DNA of 64,000 bases from SG8-41 sp963802355 (GTDB taxonomy: Bacteria; Pseudomonadota; Gammaproteobacteria; Burkholderiales; SG8-41), in contig CAWDIV010000001.1 in NCBI GenBank assembly GCA_963802355.1, forward strand, positions 116,104 through 180,103, read 5' to 3'. This document shows positions 7,423 through 15,586 of the stretch, in pieces. The notes beneath the pieces were generated by a model. That model did not search any database. It was not told the origin of the DNA and saw only the letters and a list, made by a program, of their open reading frames with translations. Both the position numbers and the translations under genes were made by a program. How positions within the stretch are numbered: the first letter of the stretch is position 1; each line of letters begins with the position of its first letter.

Positions 7423-8400
7423 CTATTCGGCGCGGATGCCCGTGGCTTCGACGAAACCGCGCCAGCGCGCGGTCTCCCGCCGCAGCCAGTCCGCAAGCTC
7501 CGCGGAGGACATGACCGGCGTCTCGTCCGTTCCCAGCGCCGCGAGACGCGATTTGAAGTCCGGCGACTGCATGATCTTCGCGAGCTCGGCGTGCATGCGT
7601 TCCATCAGCGGCTTGGGCGTGCCGGCCTGAGCCATCATCCCGAACGTCACCGTGATGTCGTAGTCGCGAATCTTCAGCGCCTCGGCGATAGTCGGCACCT
7701 CGGGCAGGAACGCGGTGCGCTTCGACGCCGTCACCGCCATGGCCTTCAACCGGCCGGACTTGACGTACTGTATGGTGGGCGGCACTCCGCCGTAGTGTAT
7801 CGGCACCTCGCCGGCGATGTTGGCCGCCGCAACCGGACCCCCGCCCTTGTACGGCACGTGGACCATGCTGGTCTTTGTTTCGATGGCGAGCAGCGCGCCG
7901 GCGAAATGAGAGCTGCTGCCCTGGCCAAAAGAGCCGTATATCAGCTCGCCGGGACGGGACTTGGCGAGCGCGATGACATCGCGCACGCTCTTCACGGGCA
8001 GCGACGGATGGACCAGCATCATCATGGGCGTCCAGCCGACCTGCCCCAGCAGCACGAAACCGTCCGGATCGTAGGGCAGCTTCCGATAGTAGCTCGCGTT
8101 CTGGGCGAACGAGGCGAGCGTCGTGAACATGAACGTGTAGCCGTCACCCGCCGCCTTGGCCACAATCTCGGTGCCGATCAGCCCATTGGCCCCGCCGCGG
8201 TTGTCCACGATGACCTGCTGCCCGAGGCTCTCGGAGAGCTTCTGCGCGAGCGGGCGCACGATGATGTCGGTCGCTCCCCCCGGAGGCCAAGGAACGACGA
8301 TCCGCACCGCCCGGTTCGGCCAGCCCTGTGCCGCGGCCGTTACGGCCGCGGCACACGATAGAACGAAAATCGCAGCCTTGGTGATGCGCGCCTGTTTCAC
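7423..8400 (-). CDS. Bug/TctC solute receptor (Bug 1)
   Basis: About 325 residues. GTG 8400 is chosen over the upstream GTG 8415 because GGGGAGGT lies just before it and falls inside the longer version. A signal peptide ends at AAAQ, then GWPNRAVRIVVPWPPGG opens the mature receptor. The family core follows: GQQVIVDNRGGANG, MVHVPYKGGGPVA, GRLKAMAVTASKR and LPEVPTIAEA. It is the last of five Bug genes and lies 51 bp before the tartrate-dehydratase-like gene, making a tartrate-type acid its most likely ligand (inference). Its signal-peptide codons contain a perfect 14-bp-arm palindrome. Confidence 0.85.
   Translation of the reverse strand: MKQARITKAAIFVLSCAAAVTAAAQGWPNRAVRIVVPWPPGGATDIIVRPLAQKLSESLGQQVIVDNRGGANGLIGTEIVAKAAGDGYTFMFTTLASFAQNASYYRKLPYDPDGFVLLGQVGWTPMMMLVHPSLPVKSVRDVIALAKSRPGELIYGSFGQGSSSHFAGALLAIETKTSMVHVPYKGGGPVAAANIAGEVPIHYGGVPPTIQYVKSGRLKAMAVTASKRTAFLPEVPTIAEALKIRDYDITVTFGMMAQAGTPKPLMERMHAELAKIMQSPDFKSRLAALGTDETPVMSSAELADWLRRETARWRGFVEATGIRAE
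8327..8355. repeat. perfect palindrome within the Bug 1 signal-peptide codons
   Basis: TGTGCCGCGGCCGT and ACGGCCGCGGCACA are exact reverse complements around one central base. On the coding strand this covers the codons for CAAAVTAAA just before the cleavage site. The sequence is GC-rich alanine code, so on its own chance or codon bias could explain it. Confidence 0.7.
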
Positions 8401-8534
8401 GATCCACCTCCCCACGCAGCCGACCAGGAACGCCTGAATCCCGATTTCCGGGTTTCAGTTGGGAGTTCAAGGTTCCAGGTCCTAGACCGAATCGCGGTCG
8501 ATGCAACTCGCAACCCGCAACCCGAAACTGACCT

Positions 8535-9506
8535 CTACTCGACCTTGATATTGGACGCCTTTATGACCTTGGTCCACTTCACGACTTCGTGCCTGATCTG
8601 CGCGGTGAACTCCTCCGGGGTGCTGACGATGACGTCGGCCCCCATGTCCAGCACCTTTGCCGTCACGTCGGGCAGGTGCATGATCCGCTTCGCCTCCGCG
8701 AAAAGCTTCTTGACGACAGGGGCGGGCGTTCCAGCCGGCACCAGCATGCCGGTAATGGTCACCGATTCGTGTCCCTTGAAGCCCAGCTCGGCCATCGTCG
8801 GCACGTCCGGGAACATCGAAGTGCGCTGCTCGCTGGTAAACGCGAGCGCGCGCACCCTCCCCGCCTTGATGTGCGGCGTCACCGGCGGTACCGCCTGGCA
8901 GCCGAACGGCACCTGGTTGCCCACCACCGCCGCGAGCGACGGCCCGCCGCCGCCGTAGGGCACGGTCACGAGGTCGAGCTTGGCGTCGATCGCCAGCAGG
9001 CGGGCCGACAGGTGCGGCACGGTGCCGATGCCGGGAGTGGCCATGCTGTATTTCTTCGCCTCCTTTCTCACCACGTCGACCAGCTCGTTGAGGGACTTCA
9101 CCGGCTGGCTCTGGTGCACAAAGAACACGTGGGGCGAGTGAGAGAGATTGGAGATCGGGATGAAGCTCTTGTACGGATCGTAGGGAATCTTGTCGTAGAG
9201 ACCCGGGTTGACCATCAGGCTCGAGCTCACGAAGAGTATGGTGTAGCCGTCGCCCGGTGAGTTCGCGGCTATGCCCATGCCGATGTTGCCGCCCGCGCCG
9301 CCACGGTTGTCCACCACCACCTGTTGTCCCCAGGTCTCGGTCAGCTTCTGCCCGAGCAGGCGGGCGATCGTGTCGGTCGCCGCGCCGGGCGCGAACGGGA
9401 CGATGATCCGGATCGGGCGCGCCGGATACTGCTCCGCACCATGCACCCCGCCCAGCGTAACGAGCGACAATACCGTCGCAATCACCAGCCGCATCATCGA
9501 TATCAT
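8535..9506 (-). CDS. Bug/TctC solute receptor (Bug 2)
   Basis: 323 residues from ATG 9506, with AAGGGGGCAAC upstream. Signal peptide MRLVIATVLSLVTLGGVHGA, mature start EQYPARPIRIIVPFAPG. Pocket segments: GQQVVVDNRGGAGGNIGMG, DGYTILFVSSSLM, LVTVPYGGGGPSLAAVVG, where the usual YKGG is YGGG, and GRVRALAFTSEQR. The strand also carries CQAVPP where most paralogues have a less polar turn. No palindrome like that of its neighbours is present in the signal-peptide codons. Second to last in the five-gene Bug run. Confidence 0.85.
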   Translation of the reverse strand: MISMMRLVIATVLSLVTLGGVHGAEQYPARPIRIIVPFAPGAATDTIARLLGQKLTETWGQQVVVDNRGGAGGNIGMGIAANSPGDGYTILFVSSSLMVNPGLYDKIPYDPYKSFIPISNLSHSPHVFFVHQSQPVKSLNELVDVVRKEAKKYSMATPGIGTVPHLSARLLAIDAKLDLVTVPYGGGGPSLAAVVGNQVPFGCQAVPPVTPHIKAGRVRALAFTSEQRTSMFPDVPTMAELGFKGHESVTITGMLVPAGTPAPVVKKLFAEAKRIMHLPDVTAKVLDMGADVIVSTPEEFTAQIRHEVVKWTKVIKASNIKVE

Positions 9507-9562
9507 GTTGCCCCCTTGCGTTATTGGTCACCGAACGTGGGGAGTGCGTAACCGCTCGCTGG

Positions 9563-10543
9563 TTATTGTGCCGGAATCTTCGCGTCCTTGACGATCTTGG
9601 CGTAACGCGGCGTTTCGGTCGCGATAAAGCTCGCAAACTCCTCAGGCGTGCTCGCGAGTGGCTCTACGCCCGCCTCCGTCAGCCGCTTCCCGAGGTCCGG
9701 CGACCGGATCGCCTTGACGATCTCCGAGTTCAACCGGCCAATGAGGGGCACCGGCGTGCCCGCCGGGGCGAGAATCCCGTACCACAACCGGACGATGTAG
9801 TCCTCCACGCCCTCGTCCTTCGCCGAGGGCACGCTGGGCAGCACCGGATGGCGCTCGGTTGAGAGTATCAGCAGAGCGCGCGCCTTCCCCGCCTGGACCT
9901 GCGACGCCGCCGCCGGTACAGCCATGATGAGCGCGTCGACCTCCCCGCCGACCAGCGCGATGAGCGCCAGGCTCGAGCCCTTGTAGGGGACGTGCGTCAT
10001 CCGGGTCTTCGTGATGCTCATGATGAGCTCGGGCGTGAGGTGAGTGGTGGTACCGACGCCGCCGGATCCATAGTTGAGCTTGCCGGGATTTTTCCGCGCC
10101 AGCGCAATCAGCTCCTTGATCGACTTTGCCGGCACCGCTGGATGCACCAGTATGACGTTCTTGATCTCAGCAACCAGCGAGATCGGCGCGAGATCCTTCT
10201 GCTGGTAGTTCAACTTGGCGTACAGGGCGGGCGCGAGGGCGATGACCGATGAGGTCAGCACCATCGTATAGCCGTCCGGCGGCGACTTGGCGGCGAGCTC
10301 GATACCGAGATTGCCGCCGGCGCCCGGCCGGTTGTCGGCCACGACCGTCTGGCCTATCTGCTCGCCGAGCTTCTGCGCGATGGCCCGGCCCACCAGATCG
10401 GTCGGGCCGCCCGGCGGAAACGGCAGAATCAAACGCATCTGCTTGGCCGGATAAGCCTGGGCGCCCGCGGCGCCCGCGCCCAGCAGCGTCACCAGGCCTG
10501 CGAGCAAGACAACAAGGGTCCGAAAAGTAACAACAACAGACAT
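9563..10543 (-). CDS. Bug/TctC solute receptor (Bug 3)
   Basis: 326 residues from ATG 10543, preceded by GAGGAGGGTAGTG. Signal peptide ends AGAQ, then AYPAKQMRLILPFPPGG. Core: GQTVVADNRPGAGGNLG, MTHVPYKGSSLALIALVGG, KARALLILSTERH and LPSVPSAKDEGVEDYIVRLW. The last block departs from the usual PTxAExGxPGY. The signal-peptide codons hold a short GC-rich inverted repeat (CTGGGCGC/GCGCCCAG). Third in the tandem run. Confidence 0.85.
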   Translation of the reverse strand: MSVVVTFRTLVVLLAGLVTLLGAGAAGAQAYPAKQMRLILPFPPGGPTDLVGRAIAQKLGEQIGQTVVADNRPGAGGNLGIELAAKSPPDGYTMVLTSSVIALAPALYAKLNYQQKDLAPISLVAEIKNVILVHPAVPAKSIKELIALARKNPGKLNYGSGGVGTTTHLTPELIMSITKTRMTHVPYKGSSLALIALVGGEVDALIMAVPAAASQVQAGKARALLILSTERHPVLPSVPSAKDEGVEDYIVRLWYGILAPAGTPVPLIGRLNSEIVKAIRSPDLGKRLTEAGVEPLASTPEEFASFIATETPRYAKIVKDAKIPAQ

Positions 10544-10584
10544 CACTACCCTCCTCGTTCAGGTTTATTTTTGATTACAAGTGG

Positions 10585-10618
10585 TCTCAAAAACCTGTAG
10601 TGCTCTTTGTTTTTGAGA
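10585..10618 (-). terminator. inverted repeat TCTCAAAAAC / GTTTTTGAGA
   Basis: Perfect 10-bp arms (10585-10594 and 10609-10618) with a 14-base loop, seven bases after the stop of the Bug gene at 10625. The same arm sequence occurs after the OCD-family gene at 1430-1479. A terminator or 3-prime processing role is inferred from position. Confidence 0.5.
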
Positions 10619-10624
10619 TACGTT

Positions 10625-11590
10625 CTAGTCGGCGCGAATGCCGGCTTCCTTCGCCACCTTGGTATATTTCGCCAGATCGGATTTGAAGATCATCGCCGTT
10701 TGCTCCGGGCTGGTCCCCACGATTTCCGCGCCGAGCGACGCCATCCGCTCCTTGATGTCGGGTAGCGCGAGCGCCTTCAGCATTTCCTGGTTGAGCTTCA
10801 CGACGACATCGCGCGGCGTCTTTGACGGAGCCACTGCGCCGTACCACGTGCTCATCGCGTAGCCCGGCACGCCCGATTCCGCGATCGTGGGTACGTCCGG
10901 CAGGACCGCGGCGCGCTTTTCCGTCGTGACGGCGACCGCCCGCACCCGCCCCGACCGCACGTGCGGAATGATCGGCGGCATGGTGCTGAAGCTTGTCATC
11001 ACGTGGCCGGCGACGAGGTCTATCGCGATCGGACCTCCGCCCTTGTACGGAATGGGCAGCAGATCGGTCTTGGTCATCATTTTGAACATTTCCCCGGCGA
11101 AATGCTCGGGACTGCCTACGCCCGAGTTCGCGTAGGTCAGCTCCCCCGGCTTCGCCTTCGCCAGCGCGATCAGCTGCTTCACCGTCTTCGCCGGCAGCGC
11201 CGGGTTCGCCGCCAGCACGTTGGGAACTTCGGAAACGATGGTAATCGGGGTCAGATCACGCTCGATGTCGTAGCCGAGGTTCGAATACACCGGCTTGCTC
11301 ATGATGTGGGCGACCGACATGAAGAGGATCGTATAGCCGTCGCCTGGGGCATCGGCAGCAAGCTTCGCGGCAAGGTTCGCATTGGCGCCGGGCCGGTTAT
11401 CCACGACGAACTGCTGCTTGAGCGACTCGGAAAGCTTGGCGCCTACCGCGCGCGCCATGATGTCGGTGCCGCCGCCGGGCGCGAACCCGACCAGTATGCG
11501 CACTGTTTTCACCGGATAGGTTTGCGCCACAAGGGCGTGGCTCAAACCTATCAACAAGAATCCCAGAAAAATGAGCGTTAAGCGCTTCAT
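10625..11590 (-). CDS. Bug/TctC solute receptor (Bug 4)
   Basis: 321 residues; GAGGAGTTACG precedes ATG 11590. Signal peptide MKRLTLIFLGFLLIGLSHAL then VAQTYP, mature strand VKTVRILVGFAPGGGTDIMA. Core: FVVDNRPGANANLAAKLAAD, LPIPYKGGGPIAIDLVAGHV, GRVRAVAVTTEKRA, LPDVPTIAESGVPGYAMSTW. The signal peptide resembles those of Bug 5 and of the gene at 25541 far more than the mature parts do, and all three carry a matching palindrome at the same codons. Confidence 0.88.
   Translation of the reverse strand: MKRLTLIFLGFLLIGLSHALVAQTYPVKTVRILVGFAPGGGTDIMARAVGAKLSESLKQQFVVDNRPGANANLAAKLAADAPGDGYTILFMSVAHIMSKPVYSNLGYDIERDLTPITIVSEVPNVLAANPALPAKTVKQLIALAKAKPGELTYANSGVGSPEHFAGEMFKMMTKTDLLPIPYKGGGPIAIDLVAGHVMTSFSTMPPIIPHVRSGRVRAVAVTTEKRAAVLPDVPTIAESGVPGYAMSTWYGAVAPSKTPRDVVVKLNQEMLKALALPDIKERMASLGAEIVGTSPEQTAMIFKSDLAKYTKVAKEAGIRAD
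11515..11552. repeat. 15-bp-arm palindrome in Bug 4 signal-peptide codons
   Basis: GATAGGTTTGCGCCA (11515-11529) and TGGCTCAAACCTATC (11538-11552) pair at 14 of 15 positions around an 8-base loop. On the coding strand the arms are the codons of LLIGLS and VAQTYP; GGT in the left arm pairs with ACC in the right arm. Confidence 0.85.
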
Positions 11591-11653
11591 CGTAACTCCT
11601 CGACTGATTTGATCGTGGGGCTGACGTCACCGATCACTCATCACCCATCGCTA

Positions 11654-12622
11654 TCACTCCACTTTGACCCCGGCGTCCTTGATCGCCTTTGCGTACTTCG
11701 CATGCTCGGTCCGGATGAACCGCGCGAACTGCTCCGGCGTGTTACCGATGCCCTCGGAACCGAGCACCTTGAGCCGCTCCTGTATGTCAGGGAGCTTTAG
11801 TATCCGCGTGAGCTCGCCATGCCATTTCTCGATGACGGGTTTCGTCACGCCGGCCGGCGCGTGCATCGAATACCATGCGTTGACCTCGTAGCCGGGCAGG
11901 CCGGCCTCCGTAAAGGTCGGCAGATTGGGATACTCGGGCAGCCGCGCCGAGCGCGCGATGGCAATTGACTTGAGCTTACCGGAGCGCACGTGCGGGAGTA
12001 TGGAAGCCGCGGTATCGAACATCATCGTCGTCTCGCCGCCGATCAAGCTGGCGTGCGCAGGCGCGCCGCCCTTGTACGGCACGTGCACGAGCTTGATGCC
12101 GGTCATGGACGCGAAGATTTCCCCCGCCATGTGCGGCGGCGTCGCGCTCCCCCCCGAGGCGAACTTGAGCTCGCCCGGCCTTGCCTTTGCCAGCGCGATC
12201 AGCTCCTTCACTGAATTCGCCGGCACCGCGGCATTCACGCACAGCACGGTGGGCGCGATCGCAAGCAGCGTGATCGGCGCAAAATCCTTCACCGGGTCGA
12301 ATCCCGGCTTGCTGTACAGGTTGGGCGCGATCGCATGAGTGGCAATGGAAGAGAGCAGCATCGTATAGCCGTCCGGGACGGCGCGCGCCGCGAGCTGGGT
12401 GCCGATGATCGTGCCCGCGCCGGGGCGGTTGTCCACCACGACCTGCTGGCCCCACGCTTCGGAGAGCTTGGCCCCGAACAGGCGCGCGAGCGTGTCGTTT
12501 CCACCGCCCGGCGGGTACGGCACGATTAAACGGATTGGTCTGGTCGGATAATTTTGGGCCAGTACCGTTTGGCTCAAAATTATCAACGCGAAAGTAAGCA
12601 GAATTACCGTGCGGCGCTTCAT
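11654..12622 (-). CDS. Bug/TctC solute receptor (Bug 5)
   Basis: 322 residues from ATG 12622 (MKRRTVILLTFALIILSQTV then LAQNYP), with GGAGGGAAATGA-type purine-rich DNA just upstream (TTGCGGAGGGAA). A longer in-frame start at 12676 is rejected because it runs toward the 12651-12734 repeat and destroys the signal peptide. Core: VVDNRPGAGTIIGTQLAARA, LVHVPYKGGAPAHASLIGGE, GKLKSIAIARSARLPEYPN and FTEAGLPGYEVNAWYSMHAP. First gene of the five-Bug run, so any promoter for the run should lie between 12623 and about 12775. Confidence 0.87.
   Translation of the reverse strand: MKRRTVILLTFALIILSQTVLAQNYPTRPIRLIVPYPPGGGNDTLARLFGAKLSEAWGQQVVVDNRPGAGTIIGTQLAARAVPDGYTMLLSSIATHAIAPNLYSKPGFDPVKDFAPITLLAIAPTVLCVNAAVPANSVKELIALAKARPGELKFASGGSATPPHMAGEIFASMTGIKLVHVPYKGGAPAHASLIGGETTMMFDTAASILPHVRSGKLKSIAIARSARLPEYPNLPTFTEAGLPGYEVNAWYSMHAPAGVTKPVIEKWHGELTRILKLPDIQERLKVLGSEGIGNTPEQFARFIRTEHAKYAKAIKDAGVKVE
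12547..12584. repeat. 15-bp-arm palindrome in Bug 5 signal-peptide codons
   Basis: GATAATTTTGGGCCA (12547-12561) and TGGCTCAAAATTATC (12570-12584) pair at 14 of 15 positions with an 8-base loop. It is the same position, loop length and outer GATA/TATC as in Bug 4, but the variable codon pair is ATT/AAT instead of GGT/ACC. Confidence 0.85.
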
Positions 12623-12650
12623 TTCCCTCCGCAATGAAAGTATCCCATTT

Positions 12651-12734
12651 AAGCCTGTCGGCCCGACGGCAAACAAATGCGACTACTCGCGCGTCCACAC
12701 CGACCGCTCGTGGTGGCAAGTCCGACAGGCTGCC
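12651..12734. repeat. about 82-bp repeat with AGCCTGTCGG / CCGACAGGCT ends, copy 1
   Basis: The ends are inverted repeats; TCCACACCGAC is near the middle and GGCAAG sits before the right end. A second copy lies at 48143-48224. Both are in gaps next to Bug genes. Confidence 0.75.
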
Positions 12735-12775
12735 AGATTGCCACAAACCCGACAACAGTGACCAGCAACCGAAGG

Positions 12776-12990
12776 CATCCGTGGCTGGCAGCGGAGCCGG
12801 TAAACCAGTGCGGATCATGGTTACGTTCACTCCGGGAGGTCCGACGGACATCCAGGGCCGGATGCTCGGCGAGAAGCTTGGGCAGCGCCTGGGACAGCAG
12901 TTCATCATCGGGGCCTACCTGAGAGCCGAGAGCGCGAAATTCGGAAAGCTGGTGGAAGCGGCGGGGATCAAGGCGGCTGCCGGCGGATAG
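12776..12990 (+). pseudogene. Bug gene remnant with central deletion
   Basis: The frame reads GKPVRIMVTFTPGGPTDIQG then RMLGEKLGQRLGQQFII, the first strand-helix of a Bug protein. It then jumps directly to AYLRAESAKFGKLVEAAGIK, the last helix, and stops at 12988-12990. About 230 residues are missing and the frame is kept. The signal peptide is not recognisable. It points away from the five-Bug run. Confidence 0.8.
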
Positions 12991-13115
12991 AACAAATTAA
13001 CCGCCAACGCGCGGAGGATAGAGGAAGAAAAGCATCAACAACAATTGACCCGCCAAAACGCCAACGCCGCCAAGAAGGTGCCCATCACCCATCACGCATC
13101 ACGCATCACGCATCA

Positions 13116-13445
13116 TTAGAGCTCAAATGTCCCGCGGTAGCCGTGCGGCCAGACTACCGAGTACGGTTCCTGCGCATTCGTCCGCCTGGCGATAAGCGCC
13201 TCATCAAGCAACCCGCTTTCCGCGAGAGACGCCTTGATCCGGGCGATAACCGCGCCCGAAGCGGCGCGCGGCACGACGAAGATGTTGAAGCGTCCATCTC
13301 CAAGAGCGTGACCATCCATCGCGGCGGCCCGGTCCTTCAGGAAGGAGAGCGTCAGCGTGTTTTCGATCTCGATCAGCTCATCGAAGTCGGTCGACTCGGA
13401 AAGAGGCAGCTGCACCACGAGCCGCTCGTCAGCACCGATTTTCAT
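13116..13445 (-). CDS. small protein of unknown function
   Basis: 109 residues: LVVQLPLSESTDFDELIEIE near the start, FNIFVVPRAASGAVIARIKA in the middle and YSVVWPHGYRGTFEL at the end. The alternating strand/helix pattern suggests a small alpha/beta fold like those seen in immunity or ribbon proteins, but I cannot name a family. No signal peptide or membrane segment. It lies alone between a GCATCACGCATCAC repeat (13081-13118) and the divergent LigB-type gene. Confidence 0.5.
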   Translation of the reverse strand: MKIGADERLVVQLPLSESTDFDELIEIENTLTLSFLKDRAAAMDGHALGDGRFNIFVVPRAASGAVIARIKASLAESGLLDEALIARRTNAQEPYSVVWPHGYRGTFEL

Positions 13446-13632
13446 GGAGTATCCATTCTTCAGACAGACCTAAAATAAACATTGGACGATACGAAATAGG
13501 GCATTGGTTCACTTGGTCATCGCGAAAGGGAACGTAGAAGCGCATTCTTCGTAAGCTTTTGTGTGCCGAGCAAGCACGGGTGCAGCTCATTCCTCATCCC
13601 TCATCCCTCATCCTTAGATGTAACATATCCCC

Positions 13633-14538
13633 ATGGCAAGAATTCTGGGCGGCATCGGCACCTCGCACGTGCCCACCATCGGCATGGCCTATGACAGGAA
13701 AAAGCGGGACGACCCCGATTGGGCGCCGCTGTTCAAGGGTTACGAGCCGGTCGCGCAGTGGCTGGCCGAGCGCACGCCCGAGGTGCTCGTGTTCTTCTAC
13801 AACGATCACGCCACGACGTTCTTCTTCGACCACTATTCGACGTTCACGCTCGGCATCAGCGCGGAATATCCCATCGCGGACGAGGGACTGGGGCCGCGGC
13901 CGGTGCCGCCGCTCAAGGGTCACGTGGGGCTCGCGCGGCACATGGTCGAATCGCTGGTCAACGATGAGTTCGACATGTCCATCTTCCAGGACCTGCCGAT
14001 AGACCACGGCTGCCACTCGCCGCTCACCATGTTCTGGCCGCCCGCGCCGGACTGGCCGGGCAAGATCGTGCCCATCGCCATCAATGTGCTGCAGCACCCG
14101 CTGCCGACGCCGCTGCGCTGCTACAAGCTCGGACAGGCGGTGCGCCGCGCGGTGCTGTCCTATCCCGAGGACATCAAGGTCGTCATCGTCGGCACCGGCG
14201 GCCTGTCGCACCAGATGAACGGCGAGCGCGCCGGCTACAACAACACCGAATGGGACATGAAGTTCCTCGACCTGATCGAGCGCGACCCGCAGGCCCTTAC
14301 CGCAATGACCCACGCCGACTACATCCGGCTCGGCGGCACCGAAGGCGCCGAGGAAATCATGTGGCTCGCCATGCGCGGCGCGCTATCTGACGGCGCGAAG
14401 AAGATCCATCAGAATTACTATCTGCCCATGACCGCCGCGATGGCCGTCGCCTTGTTCGAGGAACCGGCGACTTCATCGGCGGCGGAGACACAGTCGCGAG
14501 ATGAAGCGGCATTACAGTTGGCGCGCGTCAACGTGTGA
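13633..14538 (+). CDS. class III extradiol dioxygenase, LigB-type (protocatechuate 4,5-dioxygenase beta-like)
   Basis: 301 residues, the length of LigB. Non-heme Fe(II) ligands are in place: His in GGIGTSHVPTIG (about residue 12), His in FFYNDHATTFFFD (about 59) and Glu in GTEGAEEIMWLAMRGAL (about 240). The catalytic base His is in GTGGLSHQMNGERAG. DEGLGPRPVPPLKGH and PIDHGCHSPL also match LigB. Expected role: ring opening of a catechol acid (protocatechuate or gallate type) in the cytosol. A LigA-like gene lies 1.2 kb downstream, beside a second LigB-like gene, so the pairing is uncertain. Confidence 0.82.
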   Translation: MARILGGIGTSHVPTIGMAYDRKKRDDPDWAPLFKGYEPVAQWLAERTPEVLVFFYNDHATTFFFDHYSTFTLGISAEYPIADEGLGPRPVPPLKGHVGLARHMVESLVNDEFDMSIFQDLPIDHGCHSPLTMFWPPAPDWPGKIVPIAINVLQHPLPTPLRCYKLGQAVRRAVLSYPEDIKVVIVGTGGLSHQMNGERAGYNNTEWDMKFLDLIERDPQALTAMTHADYIRLGGTEGAEEIMWLAMRGALSDGAKKIHQNYYLPMTAAMAVALFEEPATSSAAETQSRDEAALQLARVNV

Positions 14539-14626
14539 TACCGGCGCGACACAGCCGCCGATCAACATGAATCGGTCAATAGTTCAGCTTCGATCCAATG
14601 GTTTCCGAATCGTCGTGTCACCCATT

Positions 14627-14688
14627 GATATTGCTGTGCGCTGCGCGCTGTCGCGTACCCGCGATGTCGGTGAGTGCACAGCAATATC
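14627..14688. repeat. 13-bp-arm palindrome in Bug 6 signal-peptide codons
   Basis: GATATTGCTGTGC (14627-14639) and GCACAGCAATATC (14676-14688) are exact reverse complements with a 36-base loop. As in Bug 4, Bug 5 and Bug 8, the left arm starts in TTGATA and the right arm ends in the TAT-CC of the mature Tyr-Pro. Confidence 0.8.
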
Positions 14689-15579
14689 CCGACGAGACCT
14701 GTCCGAGTGGTGGTCGCCTTCGCCGCCGGCGGTTTCGCCGACGGCGTCGCGCGGCTGGTCGGGCAACGGCTCGCCGAGCGCCTGGGACAACCGGTCGTGA
14801 TCGACAACCGCGGCGGCGCCGGCGGCAACATCGCCGCGAAGCTCGTCGCCTCAGCTCCGCCGGACGGCTACACGCTGATCGTCCATACCGCGGCGCTGTC
14901 GATCAACGTGAGTCTGCACAGGAATCCCGGATTCGATACGCTCAGGGATTACGTTCCGGTCGCGCTCATCGGCTCGACGCCGGGGCTGTTCGCGGTTCAT
15001 GCGTCGAATTCCGCGAGCACTCTGCAGGATCTGATCCGCTCGGCCAAAGGGGGCAGGAACCTCACTTATGCCACGGCGGGTATAGGCAGCTCGTCCCATC
15101 TTGCCGGAGACTACCTGCTGCGGTCGCTCTCCGGGCTCAACGCGACTCACATTCCATATCAGGGAGGGGGTCCGGCCACCGCGGCCGCCATCGCGAATCA
15201 GGTCGAGGTGGTAAGCCTGTCCATGCCTCCCGTCGTGCCACACATCAAACAGGGCCGGCTCAAGGCGCTCGCCGTATCCAGCCTGACGCGCGTCACGACG
15301 CTCCCGGACACGCCGACTGTCGCCGAATCAGGATTTCCCGGCTTCGAGGAACGCTCCTGGGTAGGTTTTCTCGCTCCGGCGAAGACCCGGCCGGAGATCG
15401 TCAACAGGTTGAACGAAGAGATCAACAAGATACTGGCGCTCGCGGAGGTCCTCGCGCGCCTCGACGGCATGGGTCTCGAGCCGCAACCCAGATCGGCCGA
15501 AGCGTTCGGAAAGTATCTCAAGGTCGAAGTGGACAAGTGGGCGCAGATCGTGAAGAAGACCGGCATCACCGCGGAGTAG
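14674..15579 (+). CDS. Bug/TctC solute receptor, frameshifted between signal peptide and mature part (Bug 6)
   Basis: The open frame from ATG 14674 gives the mature receptor: TRPVRVVVAFAAGGFADGVA, QPVVIDNRGGAGGNIAAK, THIPYQGGGPATAAAIANQV, GRLKALAVSSLTR and TVAESGFPGFEERSW. Its export signal (HPLILLCAARCRVPA then MSVSAQQYP, from ATG 14598) is one frame away. Removing one base at about 14691 joins the two as QQYPTRPVRV. So either the gene is dead for export or the base is a sequencing error. It lies between two dioxygenase genes on the same strand. Confidence 0.75.
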   Translation: MHSNIPTRPVRVVVAFAAGGFADGVARLVGQRLAERLGQPVVIDNRGGAGGNIAAKLVASAPPDGYTLIVHTAALSINVSLHRNPGFDTLRDYVPVALIGSTPGLFAVHASNSASTLQDLIRSAKGGRNLTYATAGIGSSSHLAGDYLLRSLSGLNATHIPYQGGGPATAAAIANQVEVVSLSMPPVVPHIKQGRLKALAVSSLTRVTTLPDTPTVAESGFPGFEERSWVGFLAPAKTRPEIVNRLNEEINKILALAEVLARLDGMGLEPQPRSAEAFGKYLKVEVDKWAQIVKKTGITAE

Positions 15580-15586
15580 AAATGCA

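Noticed and set aside
8520..12700. A complete tripartite transporter operon
   Set aside because: All five genes are receptors; none has the twelve-helix TctA or four-helix TctB pattern.
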